The notes below the pieces were generated by a model. The model was given only the letters and a program-made list of their open reading frames with translations, had not been told where the DNA came from and made no database searches. Shown in pieces: positions 34,034 through 43,022 of a stretch of 64,000 nucleotides of DNA. A program made the translations under genes and the position numbers. Origin of the DNA: Chloroflexota bacterium (GTDB lineage: Bacteria; Chloroflexota; Anaerolineae; Aggregatilineales; Phototrophicaceae); contig QUBZ01000005.1 in NCBI GenBank assembly GCA_014338005.1, forward strand, positions 1 through 64,000, written 5' to 3'. Position 1 is the stretch's first letter, and every line of letters begins with the position of its first letter.

Positions 34034-35014
34034 ATGGACTCAACACCCGGCACTCAACATTCAGCACTTTTTTCTATCGTCATTCCCAACTGGAACGGCG
34101 CGCGTTTTCTGCCGGCCTGCCTGGACGCGCTGGCGCGGCAGACCTACCCCGCGCTGGAAGTTCTGGTGGTGGATAATGCTTCTTCGGATGGCTCGCAAGA
34201 CCTGGTGCGGGCGCGCTACCCCCAGGTTAAATTGATCGAACTGCCGGAAAATCGCGGTTTCACCGGCGCGTGTAACGCCGGCATCCGGGCGGCAGCGGGC
34301 GAGTTTATCGCCCTGCTGAACAATGACACCGAAGCCGACGCGGGCTGGGCGGCGGCAGCGGCGGATGTTTTCCGGCGGCAGGCTGAAGTTGGCATCGTCG
34401 CCAGCAAGATGCTGCTTTTCGACCGGCGCGACCACATCCACACCGCCGGCGATTATTTCACGCTCGACGGGCGGGCGGGCAATCGCGGCGTGTGGCAGAA
34501 GGACGAAGGCCAGTTCGACCGGGAAGAATATGTATTCAGCGCCTGCGGCGGCTCGTCGGTGTACCGCCGCGCCATGCTCGATCAGATCGGCCTGCTGGAC
34601 GACGATTTTTTCTTCTCGCTGGAGGATATTGATCTGGCCTGGCGGGCGCAGCTCACCGGCTGGCGCTGTCTTTACACACCGCGCGCCATCGTGTACCATC
34701 ATCTTTCCGCCACCGGCGGTGGCTTGACCGCCAGCTATTACGACGGGCGCAACCTGATTTTTGTGCTGGTGAAAAATTATCCCGCTGCGCTGTGGCGTAT
34801 TTATGGCCGGCGCGTGATGTGGTCGCAGGCGCGGCTGGCGTGGGAGGCGCTGCGCGCCTGGCGAGGCGCAGCGGCGCGCGCGCGCCTGCGCGGGATGCTG
34901 GCGGGAATCGTGGGTATACCCCGCATGTGGCGCAAACGCCGCGCTGTCCAGCGAATGCGAACCGTCTCGACGGCGGATTTAGAGAGGATACTGTCGGCCC
35001 CAGGGGTACAATAA
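34034..35014 (+). CDS. Family 2 glycosyltransferase
   Basis: A 326-residue GT-A enzyme of the rhamnosyltransferase/WbbL-like group. It has FSIVIPNWNGARFL, VVDNASSDGS (nucleotide binding), LIELPENRGFTGACNAGI, the LLNNDTEAD metal site, GGSSVYRRAMLDQIG and a final SLEDIDLAWRAQ catalytic segment. A basic, partly hydrophobic C-terminal part (about 240-310) may associate with the membrane. The first ~11 codons (MDSTPGTQHSA) lie in repeat-like CACTCAACA/TTCAGCAC sequence. Its stop shares one base with the next start (TAATG), so the two are coupled. It probably transfers a sugar, perhaps rhamnose, to a lipid-linked polysaccharide. Confidence 0.9.
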   Translation: MDSTPGTQHSALFSIVIPNWNGARFLPACLDALARQTYPALEVLVVDNASSDGSQDLVRARYPQVKLIELPENRGFTGACNAGIRAAAGEFIALLNNDTEADAGWAAAAADVFRRQAEVGIVASKMLLFDRRDHIHTAGDYFTLDGRAGNRGVWQKDEGQFDREEYVFSACGGSSVYRRAMLDQIGLLDDDFFFSLEDIDLAWRAQLTGWRCLYTPRAIVYHHLSATGGGLTASYYDGRNLIFVLVKNYPAALWRIYGRRVMWSQARLAWEALRAWRGAAARARLRGMLAGIVGIPRMWRKRRAVQRMRTVSTADLERILSAPGVQ

Positions 35015-35808
35015 TGCAGGATGTAATCGAACAGGAAATCGAAACCTTGAATGAAAATGAGCGCCCGCTGCTCTCCATCGTCATCCCCGCGCACAACGAA
35101 GAAAGCCGGCTGCCCCCCAGCCTGGAGAAGATAGACGCCTTTTTGAAAACCCAGCCCTATGAGGCCGAAGTGATTGTAGTCGAAAACGGCAGCACTGACC
35201 GCACCGTAGCGGTTGCCGAGGACTTCGCCCGGACGCACCCTTATGTGCGCGTGGTTCAGGCGGCGGTGCGCGGCAAGGGGCTGGCCGTAAAAGTTGGCAT
35301 GTTGGAGGCGCGCGGGGCGTTCCGGTTTATCTGTGACGCCGACCTGTCCATGCCGATTGAGGAAATCCGGTATTTTTTGCCGCCCGAATCTGACGGTTAC
35401 GATGTCATCATCGCCAGCCGCGAAGGGCGAGAGGCGAAACGCATCGGCGAGCCGGAGTATCGCCATATCATCGGGCGCATCAATAACTTCATCATCAAAC
35501 TGACGGCGGTGCGCGGCTTCGAGGATACCCAGTGCGGTTTTAAGATGTTCACGCAGGCCGCCGCCGAAGACTTGTTCGGCGTGCAGCAGATGACCGGTAT
35601 CGGCTTCGACATCGAGCTGTTATTTGTCGCCAAGCGGCGCGGTTATCGCATCAAACAGGTGCCGATCACCTGGTACTTTGACCCTGACAGCCGAATGCGG
35701 CTGGTGGGCGACTCGCTGCACCTGCTGGTGGAAATCTGGCAGATTCGGCGCAACTGGTTCTGGGGGGTGTATGCCAAAAAACAGCCCGACCGCCAGCCTC
35801 AGACATGA
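35014..35808 (+). CDS. Dolichyl-phosphate glucosyltransferase-like family 2 glycosyltransferase
   Basis: A 264-residue GT-A enzyme resembling polyprenyl-phosphate sugar transferases (ALG5/DPM1 group). Motifs are LLSIVIPAHNEESRLPP, VIVVENGSTDRTV, CDADLSMP (DxD-type metal site) and ASREGREAKR, with FEDTQCGFKMFT about 25 residues later, typical for this group. There is no C-terminal membrane anchor. The start overlaps the upstream stop by one base, and the end overlaps rnhB by 38 bases. It may make an undecaprenyl-phosphate sugar donor for the GT-C proteins at 51478 and 53001; that link is inference. Confidence 0.9.
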   Translation: MQDVIEQEIETLNENERPLLSIVIPAHNEESRLPPSLEKIDAFLKTQPYEAEVIVVENGSTDRTVAVAEDFARTHPYVRVVQAAVRGKGLAVKVGMLEARGAFRFICDADLSMPIEEIRYFLPPESDGYDVIIASREGREAKRIGEPEYRHIIGRINNFIIKLTAVRGFEDTQCGFKMFTQAAAEDLFGVQQMTGIGFDIELLFVAKRRGYRIKQVPITWYFDPDSRMRLVGDSLHLLVEIWQIRRNWFWGVYAKKQPDRQPQT

Positions 35809-36430
35809 GCGGGAATATTTTGCCCAGGGCTGCCGCTACATCTTTGGTTTAGATGAGGCCGGGCGCGGCCCCTGGGCGGGGCCGGTGGCTGCCGGGGCGG
35901 TGTGCCTGCCGCTGGAACGCGCCGACCTGGGTAAAATCCTGTCCGGCGTGCGCGACAGCAAGCAGCTTACCCCCCGTGCGCGGGCGCGGCTGGTCAGCCG
36001 CATTCAGGAAACCGCGCTGGCCTGGGGCGTGGGCAGCGCCAGCCACGCCGAAATTGACGAACTGGGCATCGTGCCGGCGGTCAAACTGGCGATGAAACGG
36101 GCGCTGGATAAAGCCCTGGCCGGGGTGGACTTCACCCCGGACTGCCTGTTCCTGGATGCGCTGCTGTGGCCGGAAATGGCGCATATCCCCCAGGTGAGCA
36201 TGATCGGCGGCGATATACGCTCGTTGAGCATCGCCGCCGCCAGTGTGCTGGCGAAGGTCTGGCGCGACGAGTATATGGTCGAACTGGACGGCGAGCTGCC
36301 CCAGTACGGTTTCGCCGTCCACAAGGGTTACGGCACGAAGCGCCATCAGGCGGCGCTGGAAGCCTACGGCCCGTCCCCGGTTCATCGGCGTACCTTCGCG
36401 CCGGTGCGAAAATATCTGTCCGAATCATGA
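35771..36430 (+). CDS. rnhB: Ribonuclease HII
   Basis: A 219-residue enzyme that cuts the RNA strand of RNA-DNA hybrids and removes single ribonucleotides from DNA. Catalytic residues are visible in FGLDEAGRGPWAGP (Asp, Glu), LFLDALLWP (Asp) and SIAAASVLAKVWRDEYM (Asp). The C-terminal YGFAVHKGYGTKRH and HRRTFAPV are typical. The ATG at 35771 lies inside the end of the upstream glycosyltransferase (38-base overlap, GGGGGG before it). The stop overlaps the next glycosyltransferase start by four bases. It is a housekeeping gene embedded in a sugar operon. Confidence 0.96.
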   Translation: MPKNSPTASLRHEREYFAQGCRYIFGLDEAGRGPWAGPVAAGAVCLPLERADLGKILSGVRDSKQLTPRARARLVSRIQETALAWGVGSASHAEIDELGIVPAVKLAMKRALDKALAGVDFTPDCLFLDALLWPEMAHIPQVSMIGGDIRSLSIAAASVLAKVWRDEYMVELDGELPQYGFAVHKGYGTKRHQAALEAYGPSPVHRRTFAPVRKYLSES

Positions 36431-37527
36431 AACTGGCGCTCGTCCACGACTGGTTGAACCAGATCGGCGGGGCGGAGGATGTGCTGGCCGCGCTGGTAGA
36501 CCTGTACCCCAGCAGCCCGGTTTATACCAGCATCTACGCGCCCGACCTGATGCCCGCCGCCTATCGAGAGTGGGACATCCGCACGCTGTGGATAGACCGG
36601 CTGCCCGGCATCCACCGCCACCACCAGCCGTACCTGCCGCTGTACCCGCCGGCCTGGGGCGGCTTAGACCTGTCGGCTTATGACGTGGTGTTGAGCAACA
36701 AAAGCGGCTTCTGTCACGGTTTCCGGCATGGCGACCGGACGCTGCACATTTGCTACTGCCTGGCGCCCACGCGCTATGTCTGGGAGCTTGACCACTATAT
36801 CGCCCGCGAGGGCCTGGGCAGGCCGGTGGAGCTGGCGCTGCGCCCGCTGGTGGCCGCGCTGCGGCGTTGGGATTATGCGGCGGCACAGCGCGTTCATCAT
36901 TTCATCGCCATTTCGACCGAGATTCAGGCGCGCATCAAAACCTATTATCACCGCGACTCGACCATCATTTACCCGCCGGTGGATACCGCGCGCTTCCGGC
37001 CATCCGCCGAGGTGGATGATTATTTCCTGGTGGTGTCGCGGCTGATTCCCTACAAGCGGATTGATCTGGCGGTGCAGGCGGCCACCCGGCTGAACGTGCC
37101 GCTGAAGGTGGGCGGCAGGGGGCGCGACCTGGAACGCCTGAAGGCGCTGGCCGGCCCGACGATTGAGTTTTTGGGTTACGTGCCGGACGAGCAACTGCCG
37201 GGCTTGATGGCGCGGTGTAGGGCGTTTCTGTTTCCGGGATTAGAGGATTTTGGTATTACGCCGGTGCAGGCGCAGGCGGCGGGCCGCCCGGTGATCGCGT
37301 TTGGCGGCGGCGGCGCGCTGGATACGGTCATCCCCGGTAAAACCGGTGTGTTATTCAATGAAATGACGGTCGAAAGCCTGATGGCGGCGATGGCGTCCTT
37401 CCAGCCGCGCGCCTACGACCCGGCAGCCCTGCGCGCCCACGCGCTCCGGTTTGATACGCAGGTGTTCAACCGGCAGATCGGCGATTATGTCGAAACGGCC
37501 TGGGCGGAATTTTCCAGCGCCAGGTAA
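36427..37527 (+). CDS. GT4-family glycosyltransferase
   Basis: A 366-residue GT-B enzyme. The N-terminal LALVHDWLNQIGGAEDVL opening is typical of WbaZ/mannosyltransferase-like GT4 proteins. The donor-binding half has FLVVSRLIPYKRIDLAVQA, FLGYVPDEQL, FPGLEDFGITPVQAQAAG (the E..FG..P.EA pattern) and PVIAFGGGGALDTV. It starts at the ATGA overlapping the rnhB stop. It probably adds a sugar to the polysaccharide repeat unit made by this cluster; donor and acceptor are not visible. Confidence 0.92.
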   Translation: MKLALVHDWLNQIGGAEDVLAALVDLYPSSPVYTSIYAPDLMPAAYREWDIRTLWIDRLPGIHRHHQPYLPLYPPAWGGLDLSAYDVVLSNKSGFCHGFRHGDRTLHICYCLAPTRYVWELDHYIAREGLGRPVELALRPLVAALRRWDYAAAQRVHHFIAISTEIQARIKTYYHRDSTIIYPPVDTARFRPSAEVDDYFLVVSRLIPYKRIDLAVQAATRLNVPLKVGGRGRDLERLKALAGPTIEFLGYVPDEQLPGLMARCRAFLFPGLEDFGITPVQAQAAGRPVIAFGGGGALDTVIPGKTGVLFNEMTVESLMAAMASFQPRAYDPAALRAHALRFDTQVFNRQIGDYVETAWAEFSSAR

Positions 37528-38178
37528 TTATTTCACGGCGTAACCGGCGATATGCGGGCCGGCGATAAACAGCGGCACATCAAAATGTTCGATGTTCACG
37601 CTGCTAAAGCCTGCGCCGGTGATGGCCGCCCCGGTTTCGCGGTTGGGGTAGCAGCCATCCCCGACTGCCGCCCAGACCGGCCTGATGGTATTCTGCGCCC
37701 GGCGCAGCCAAGTGCCGCGCGGCGCGGCCACGTGTTCCAGAAAGATGAAACGCCCGCCGGGTTTAAGCACCCGCCAGATTTCGCCCAGGGCGCGCGGCTG
37801 GTCGTTCACCGAACACATAACATGCGTGCTGACCACTGCATCCAGGCTTTCGTCCGGCAGGTCCAGGTTTTCGACCGCCAGCGGGCGGATGTCCGGCGCG
37901 GTTAACCCGGCGCGCCGGGCGGTGCGGAGCAGGTGCGGGTGCATGAACAGGTTCGGCTCCGCGCCGATCCAGCGGATTCCCGGCTGAAAATAGGCAAAAT
38001 TTGCGCCTGTACCCGGCCCGATTTCCAACACGTCGCCGGAGAGGTCGGCCAGCAAGCGCCGCTTGGTGGCTTCAAAAATGTGGTCAAATCGCAGCGGGTC
38101 GGCCTGGGCGTACCAGAAGGCGAAAAGCCGCTGTCCCAACCCTGCGCGCCCATTGGATGGGGCGGATGAGTTTGGCAT
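37528..38178 (-). CDS. Class I SAM-dependent methyltransferase (UbiE/METTL7-like)
   Basis: A 216-residue methyltransferase. Motif I is DVLEIGPGTGANF, followed by WIGAEPNLFM, a LAVENLDLPDESLDAVVST acidic motif and LKPGGRFIFLEHVAAPRG. The sequence around it, including AQNTIRPVWAAVGDGC, is close to phospholipid or thiol methyltransferases of the METTL7 type. The stop abuts the convergent glycosyltransferase stop. A GGAGG site precedes the ATG. The substrate is unknown. Confidence 0.87.
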   Translation of the reverse strand: MPNSSAPSNGRAGLGQRLFAFWYAQADPLRFDHIFEATKRRLLADLSGDVLEIGPGTGANFAYFQPGIRWIGAEPNLFMHPHLLRTARRAGLTAPDIRPLAVENLDLPDESLDAVVSTHVMCSVNDQPRALGEIWRVLKPGGRFIFLEHVAAPRGTWLRRAQNTIRPVWAAVGDGCYPNRETGAAITGAGFSSVNIEHFDVPLFIAGPHIAGYAVK

Positions 38179-38275
38179 TTGAAAACCTCCTCAGTGTGTA
38201 TAATAAAACCGCAACGCGGACTCGGCAATCGGCAAGTTGGCGGCTGCGCCACAGGCCGGGAGTAGTGGATACCTT

Positions 38276-38989
38276 ATGGAACTGATATTGATTATACGAA
38301 TGCTGCTGCGCCGCTGGTGGCTGGTGGCGATTCCGGTCGTGGTGGCGGCGGCGTTGGTGCTGCCGGGCTTTTTGAGCGGCCAGCCGGCGGCGTCCGGCGG
38401 TTACACGGCGACTTTTCGGTACAGCGCCGCGCAGGTGCTGGAGGCCATCCCCAACCGCGATGGGGATTACCAGGATGTCTGGCTGGCATCGGAATATACC
38501 GTCAATGCCATGACCGATTGGGTGCGTACCACCAGCTTTGCGGACGAAATAACGCGGGTGGCCGCCGGGCAGGGTTTGACGATCAATCCGGCGGCGCTGG
38601 GTGTGGCGGCGGACAACAAACGCAGCATCGGGCAGATCACCCTCAGCTATCCCGACGCTGCCGGCCTGGAAACCATCCTGGGGGCGGCGATGGAAGTGCT
38701 TAAAACCCGCGCGCAGGATTATTTCCCGCAGTTGGGCCAGCAGCCGGCGCAGGTGACGTTTCTCGACTCGCCGCAGGTGGCAGCTGCGCCGCCCCCGGTC
38801 GGCGACCGGTTAGCGCCGTTCATCCGGCTGGGCATCGGGCTGCTGGCAGGCGTCGGTCTGGCGCTGCTGGCCGAATATCTCGACCCGAATCTGCGCCGCC
38901 GCGAACAGGTGGAGGCGCTTGGCCTGCCGGTGATCGCCAGCATCCCGCGCGAGCAGCGGCGTAACCCGGCGCGCCCTCCGGCGGTGTAG
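38276..38989 (+). CDS. Second Wzz-type chain-length protein
   Basis: A 237-residue membrane protein with hydrophobic segments at about 13-32 and 183-200 flanking an extracytoplasmic domain. It ends in LLAEYLDPNLRRREQVEALGLPVIASIPRE, the same arrangement as the protein at 22606 but with little further similarity. It lacks an adjacent BY-kinase gene. A TATAAT (38199-38204) upstream may be its -10 element. It probably controls length or export of the polysaccharide assembled by the glycosyltransferases upstream. The ATG at 38276 is chosen over the 38237 in-frame start, which would precede the hydrophobic N-terminus with a polar extension. Confidence 0.78.
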   Translation: MELILIIRMLLRRWWLVAIPVVVAAALVLPGFLSGQPAASGGYTATFRYSAAQVLEAIPNRDGDYQDVWLASEYTVNAMTDWVRTTSFADEITRVAAGQGLTINPAALGVAADNKRSIGQITLSYPDAAGLETILGAAMEVLKTRAQDYFPQLGQQPAQVTFLDSPQVAAAPPPVGDRLAPFIRLGIGLLAGVGLALLAEYLDPNLRRREQVEALGLPVIASIPREQRRNPARPPAV

Positions 38990-39072
38990 GTTGTATAGCC
39001 GGTAGTTTTGTCGGCAGCCACCGGTATCAGTCGAACTGCCGATCATAAAACTCAGGCACAAGGAAGGGACGT

Positions 39073-41115
39073 ATGCGACATCCACAATGGCTGTTGGCGC
39101 TGCTGGTTCTGCTGGCCGCGCCCGTATTGGCGCAAACCGGCGGTTACGTGCCTTACGCCTGGGAAGCCGGCGATCTGGCGCTGGTTTACCCGGAAGGATG
39201 GGATGCACCCCTGCCATCCGAACAGAACGGCATTTTAACCTTGCAGCTCGCGCAGACGCTTGTCAACACGCCGGAAACGCGCCCGCCGGGAATCCCGATG
39301 CTGACGCTGGCGCTGATTCCGGTTGAGGGGAATGGAACTGACCCTATCGCCGGCCCCATCGCTGCGCTGGAAGGGTACCTGTTCAGCCTGGGTATGGCGC
39401 GGTTGGAGACAGCGCCGGGCGTGCTGATGGGCTATGACGGCGTGATCGCCGAGCGCGGGGCCAGCGCCGACGGGGTGCTGTTTGGGCTGGGGCGGGCGGC
39501 GGTGCTGCCGGGCGGGGCGATGCTGGTGATCGTCGGGCGCGCGCTGGCGGCCAACCAGGAAAGTTTTGAGCCGCTTTTTGATGCGGTGGCGGACAGCCTG
39601 GTATCCGGCGCGGCCTCCGAGCCGCTGATGCCGGCTTATGGCGCGCTGTGGCAGACGGCGCGTACCGCCGGCGACGGCGAAAACGCCTTCGTTGACCTGG
39701 GCGGGCTGGCGCTGGCGCCTGATGGCCGCCTGTATGCGGTGGACGCCGCCCTGGGGGTGATCGAACTGGACGCGGCCACCGGCGCGCTGTTGAACACCAT
39801 CCCTAACGAAAATCTGGTGATGCCGGCAGGCGTCGCCGCCGATGAAACCGGGACGCTGTATATTGCCGACCCTGCCTGCCGGTGTGTTTTTGTGCTGGGC
39901 GCGGACGGTCAGTGGGGTGCAAGCCTGGGCGGCTTCGGCGTGGACGCGCCCGCCAGCATCGCCATCACGCCGGACGGCACGCTGTTCGCCACCGATCAGG
40001 ACGACGGCGGCGTTTTGGTGCGCGTTTTCCAGGATGCGGACGAACACGCCATTCGTTTTGACGAGAGCGTGAGCGGCCAGCCGCTGCTGGCGGCTGACCG
40101 GAGCGGGCGGCTGCTGGCGCTGGCGGCTGACGGCGCGATATGGGCGCTGGATGGCGAAACTTTCGTGCTGCTGGCCGAAGTGAACACCGCCGGCATGATC
40201 GTGAACGGTTTTGCCGCCCTGGGCAGCCGGTTTTTGCTGGCGACCGAAAATCAGGGCGTGCTGATCGCCGGCCTGGATGGAGCAGTAGAAGGGGGCGTGG
40301 GGCGCATTGTAGCTGCCTCGCCGCTGCCGGGTGAGGTGGTCAGGCCGCGCGGCCTGGCTGCCGGAGCAGACGGTACGGTATATATCGCAGACAGTGACGG
40401 AGCTTTTGGCGCCATCACCGCCATGAGTATGCAGGTAGAGGCCGGGCGCGTCGGTTTGAAGGCGCTGACGCCGGGTGTGCAGGCGCAGGGGACGCTCAAC
40501 GGCCAGACACCCCACCAGGATTGGACGTTCGCCGGACGCGCCGGGATGTGGGTGACGATTTCCGCTGCTGATAACGGCGGCGGCCTGATGGATGTTGCGC
40601 TGCGGCTGATCGGGCCGGATGGGAACGAACTGGCCGCCAACGATGACCAGGAAGGGACGGATTTGCCGAACCTGACGGATGCGCAAATCCCTGATTTGGC
40701 GCTGCCCCTGGACGGCGTGTATACCGTGCGGGTGGAGCGCATAAGCGGCAGCGGCGGTTACAGCCTGGCGGTGAGCCGGGAACAGGCGTTTGAATTGAGC
40801 GCCGGCGGCGTCACCCGGCTGCGCGGCAGCATCACAGCGGCGCTGCCGGTGGAACGCTGGAGTTTTGCCGGGCAGGCCGGACAAACGCTGACCCTGACCC
40901 TACAGGCGATCAGCGGCACGCTCGACCCTGTGCTGGTGCTGCTGTCGCCGGACGGCAGCCGGCTGGCCGAAAACGACGACGCCGACGATGCGGCGCTGGG
41001 CAAGGACGCCCAGATCGCGCAGGTGAGACTGCCCACCGGTGGGATTTACCGCCTGGAAGCGCGCCGTTTTGAAGGCGAAGGCGATTATGAACTGGTGATC
41101 GTCGTCACGTCCTGA
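39073..41115 (+). CDS. Secreted beta-propeller protein with two C-terminal PPC-like domains
   Basis: A 680-residue exported protein. Residues 1-20 are a signal peptide (ends VLAQ). About 200-460 contain repeated GLALAPDGRLYAVD, GVAADETGTLYIAD and GLAAGADGTVYIAD units, an NHL-like propeller. The last 210 residues hold two copies of a bacterial pre-peptidase-type beta domain: each has a W-F-A-G-x-A-G start (DWTFAGRAGMWVTI and RWSFAGQAGQTLTL), then LIGPDGNELAANDD or LLSPDGSRLAENDD and a closing Y.V.VER or Y.LEARR. The Asp pairs could bind calcium. There is no catalytic motif. It may act in cell-surface binding; function unknown. Confidence 0.82.
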   Translation: MRHPQWLLALLVLLAAPVLAQTGGYVPYAWEAGDLALVYPEGWDAPLPSEQNGILTLQLAQTLVNTPETRPPGIPMLTLALIPVEGNGTDPIAGPIAALEGYLFSLGMARLETAPGVLMGYDGVIAERGASADGVLFGLGRAAVLPGGAMLVIVGRALAANQESFEPLFDAVADSLVSGAASEPLMPAYGALWQTARTAGDGENAFVDLGGLALAPDGRLYAVDAALGVIELDAATGALLNTIPNENLVMPAGVAADETGTLYIADPACRCVFVLGADGQWGASLGGFGVDAPASIAITPDGTLFATDQDDGGVLVRVFQDADEHAIRFDESVSGQPLLAADRSGRLLALAADGAIWALDGETFVLLAEVNTAGMIVNGFAALGSRFLLATENQGVLIAGLDGAVEGGVGRIVAASPLPGEVVRPRGLAAGADGTVYIADSDGAFGAITAMSMQVEAGRVGLKALTPGVQAQGTLNGQTPHQDWTFAGRAGMWVTISAADNGGGLMDVALRLIGPDGNELAANDDQEGTDLPNLTDAQIPDLALPLDGVYTVRVERISGSGGYSLAVSREQAFELSAGGVTRLRGSITAALPVERWSFAGQAGQTLTLTLQAISGTLDPVLVLLSPDGSRLAENDDADDAALGKDAQIAQVRLPTGGIYRLEARRFEGEGDYELVIVVTS

Positions 41116-41116
41116 G

Positions 41117-41443
41117 TCAGACCTGTTCGGCGGTCGGGTCTTCCTCGGCGGCTGGCGCAAAATCGCCGCTGGCGTAACGCGCCCGCATTTCGTTACTGTG
41201 GAAGTACCAGGCGACGGCCAGCGTCGCGCCGCTGAACAGGCCGCCCAGCAGGATGCCGACGATGATCGCCTGGATGGCGAAATTGTCCTGCGCCAGCGAA
41301 ATGAGCGTCATGAGGATGATGCTCAACACCACGCCGGCCCCGGCGACCAGGCCGGGCGCGGCCCAGGCGCGGCGGATCGCCAGATACATCCCGGCCAGCA
41401 CCAGGGCGAACAGCACAAAAAAGACCCATGCCAGACCTTGCAT
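41117..41443 (-). CDS. Small multi-pass membrane protein
   Basis: A 108-residue protein with three hydrophobic segments (about 3-24, 30-50 and 58-78) and a polar, acidic C-terminal tail (last 30 residues). The ATG at 41443 follows AAGGGAG; the 19 codons before it in frame look spurious. The stop faces the propeller gene. The cyclase-family gene lies 19 bases upstream on the same strand, so they may be co-transcribed. Not recognised. Confidence 0.65.
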   Translation of the reverse strand: MQGLAWVFFVLFALVLAGMYLAIRRAWAAPGLVAGAGVVLSIILMTLISLAQDNFAIQAIIVGILLGGLFSGATLAVAWYFHSNEMRARYASGDFAPAAEEDPTAEQV

Positions 41444-41462
41444 TCGACTTGCTCCCTTCGGT

Positions 41463-42089
41463 TTACAGCGTCCGTAATATGGCGCGCACCGGCGAACCAC
41501 AGGTTTCGTCCAGCTTGAGCGGCAGGGCGATCAGTTCGTAATCGCCGTCAGGGACGCCGCACAGCCGGAGCAGCTCGATATTCACCATTTTATAACGGCT
41601 CAGGGCGTGGTGACACGTTAATTCTGTACTATCGAAGGCGTCTACCGAGGGCGAATCCAGGCCGACCAGCCGCGCGCCCTGCGCCGCCAGCCGTTCGATC
41701 AGTTCGATGCTGAGGTAGGGAAATTCCGCCGGCCATACGTCCTCATCCAGTTCGCTGGCCGGGCTGTGGATGAGCAGGCGCTCGATACCCTCCAGGCTGC
41801 CGGGCGGAAAGTCCTCCGGCGTCAGCGGGCCGTCCTGCCGCGCTACTGTCAGCACGCGGGCGGGGCCGAGGTAAGCGTCCAGCGGCATGGCCGCCGGGTG
41901 CGCTCCGTTTTGCTCGTAGTGGTAATAGGCGTCCACGTGTGTGCCGGTGTGCGGGCTGAAGGTCAGGGTGGTCAGGTTGACGAGGTGGCCGTCCGCCAGC
42001 CGCAGGATGTGTTCAGCGCAGTAGGTCGTGTCGCCCGGCCAGACGGGCGTCCCGGGGGACACTGTGCGGGTAATATCGTAAATTGCCAT
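41463..42089 (-). CDS. Cyclase-family hydrolase (kynurenine formamidase-like)
   Basis: A 208-residue protein of the KynB/cyclase family, metal-dependent amidases. The family motif FSPHTGTHVDAYYHY (HxGTHxD, zinc ligands) is at about 45-60, preceded by DITRTVSPGTPVWPGD. A second conserved block, GLDSPSVDAFDSTELTCHHAL, provides the catalytic His and Asp/Glu residues near 150-170. The ATG at 42089 follows CGGAGAAG. No other kynurenine pathway genes are adjacent, so the exact substrate (formylkynurenine or another cyclic amide) is open. Confidence 0.88.
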   Translation of the reverse strand: MAIYDITRTVSPGTPVWPGDTTYCAEHILRLADGHLVNLTTLTFSPHTGTHVDAYYHYEQNGAHPAAMPLDAYLGPARVLTVARQDGPLTPEDFPPGSLEGIERLLIHSPASELDEDVWPAEFPYLSIELIERLAAQGARLVGLDSPSVDAFDSTELTCHHALSRYKMVNIELLRLCGVPDGDYELIALPLKLDETCGSPVRAILRTL

Positions 42090-42229
42090 AAGCGGCTTCT
42101 CCGTTAAATGCGGGCAAACGCCGTCCAGCATACCAGAGCTTGCGGATTCGCGCCGGAATCGTCACAATGAAATCACTTGACGATGGGCGTAAAAAATAGC
42201 ATAATTGTTCTAATTCCTGGGGTGAAAAA

Positions 42230-43000
42230 ATGAATAAAGGGTTTGACCTGAGCGGCAAAGTGGCGATCATCACCGGCGCGTCGCGGGGTATCGGCCAGGC
42301 GATTGCCGAGTCTTATGCCGCCGCCGGGGCGAAAGTCGTCCTCAGCAGCCGGAAGCAGGAAGGGCTGGATGCCGCCGCCGAACAGATTCGCGCCAACGGC
42401 GGCGAGGCGCTGGCGCTGGCCGCGCATAACGGCGATAAAACCGCACTGCAAGGGCTGGTTCGGCAAACGGTGGAAGCCTACGGGCGCGTGGATATTCTGG
42501 TCAATAATGCCGCTACCAACCCGCACTTCGGCCCGCTGCTGGAGGCCGAAGATAGTATGTGGCAGAAGACGATAGAGGTTAACATCATGGGCGCGGTGTG
42601 GCTGACGCAGGCAGTCGTGCCGCACATGCGCCGGAGCGGGGGCGGTAAAATCGTCAATGTAGCGTCGGTGAACGGCATCCGTCCGGGGCGGCTGCAAGGC
42701 ATCTACAGCATGACCAAAGCGGCCATCATCAACCTGACACAAACGCTGGCGATGGAACTGGGTATAGACCATATCCAGGTCAACGCCATCGCGCCGGGGC
42801 TGGTCAGAACCCGCTTCGCCCGCGCATTGTGGGAAAGCGACGAACTCCAGCGGCAGTTTAAGGAACGTGCGCCCGCCGGTCGAATCGGCGAGCCGGAGGA
42901 CATCGCCGGAATCGCGCTGTATCTGGCGTCGCCTGCGTCAGACTATACCACCGGGCAGGTGTTTGTGGTGGACGGCGGGATGCTGATCCCGAACATTTGA
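42230..43000 (+). CDS. Short-chain dehydrogenase/reductase
   Basis: A 256-residue classical SDR. The NAD(P)-binding [14 protein letters not shown] is at 15-28, [10 protein letters not shown] marks the helix D side, and the catalytic Ser lies in [10 protein letters not shown] with Tyr and Lys in YSMTKAAI. The C-terminal [13 protein letters not shown] and [10 protein letters not shown] are typical of FabG-like and glucose-dehydrogenase-like enzymes. The substrate is unknown. The next gene starts 22 bases later on the same strand, after a GGAGAAGGAG site. Confidence 0.93.
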   Translation: MNKGFDLSGKVAIITGASRGIGQAIAESYAAAGAKVVLSSRKQEGLDAAAEQIRANGGEALALAAHNGDKTALQGLVRQTVEAYGRVDILVNNAATNPHFGPLLEAEDSMWQKTIEVNIMGAVWLTQAVVPHMRRSGGGKIVNVASVNGIRPGRLQGIYSMTKAAIINLTQTLAMELGIDHIQVNAIAPGLVRTRFARALWESDELQRQFKERAPAGRIGEPEDIAGIALYLASPASDYTTGQVFVVDGGMLIPNI

Positions 43001-43022
43001 GGCCGGAGAAGGAGAACAGAGG

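Noticed and set aside
39235-40884. Open frame of about 550 codons opposite the propeller/PPC gene
   Set aside because: It is antisense to a protein with signal peptide and repeated domains; the frame has no recognisable features.
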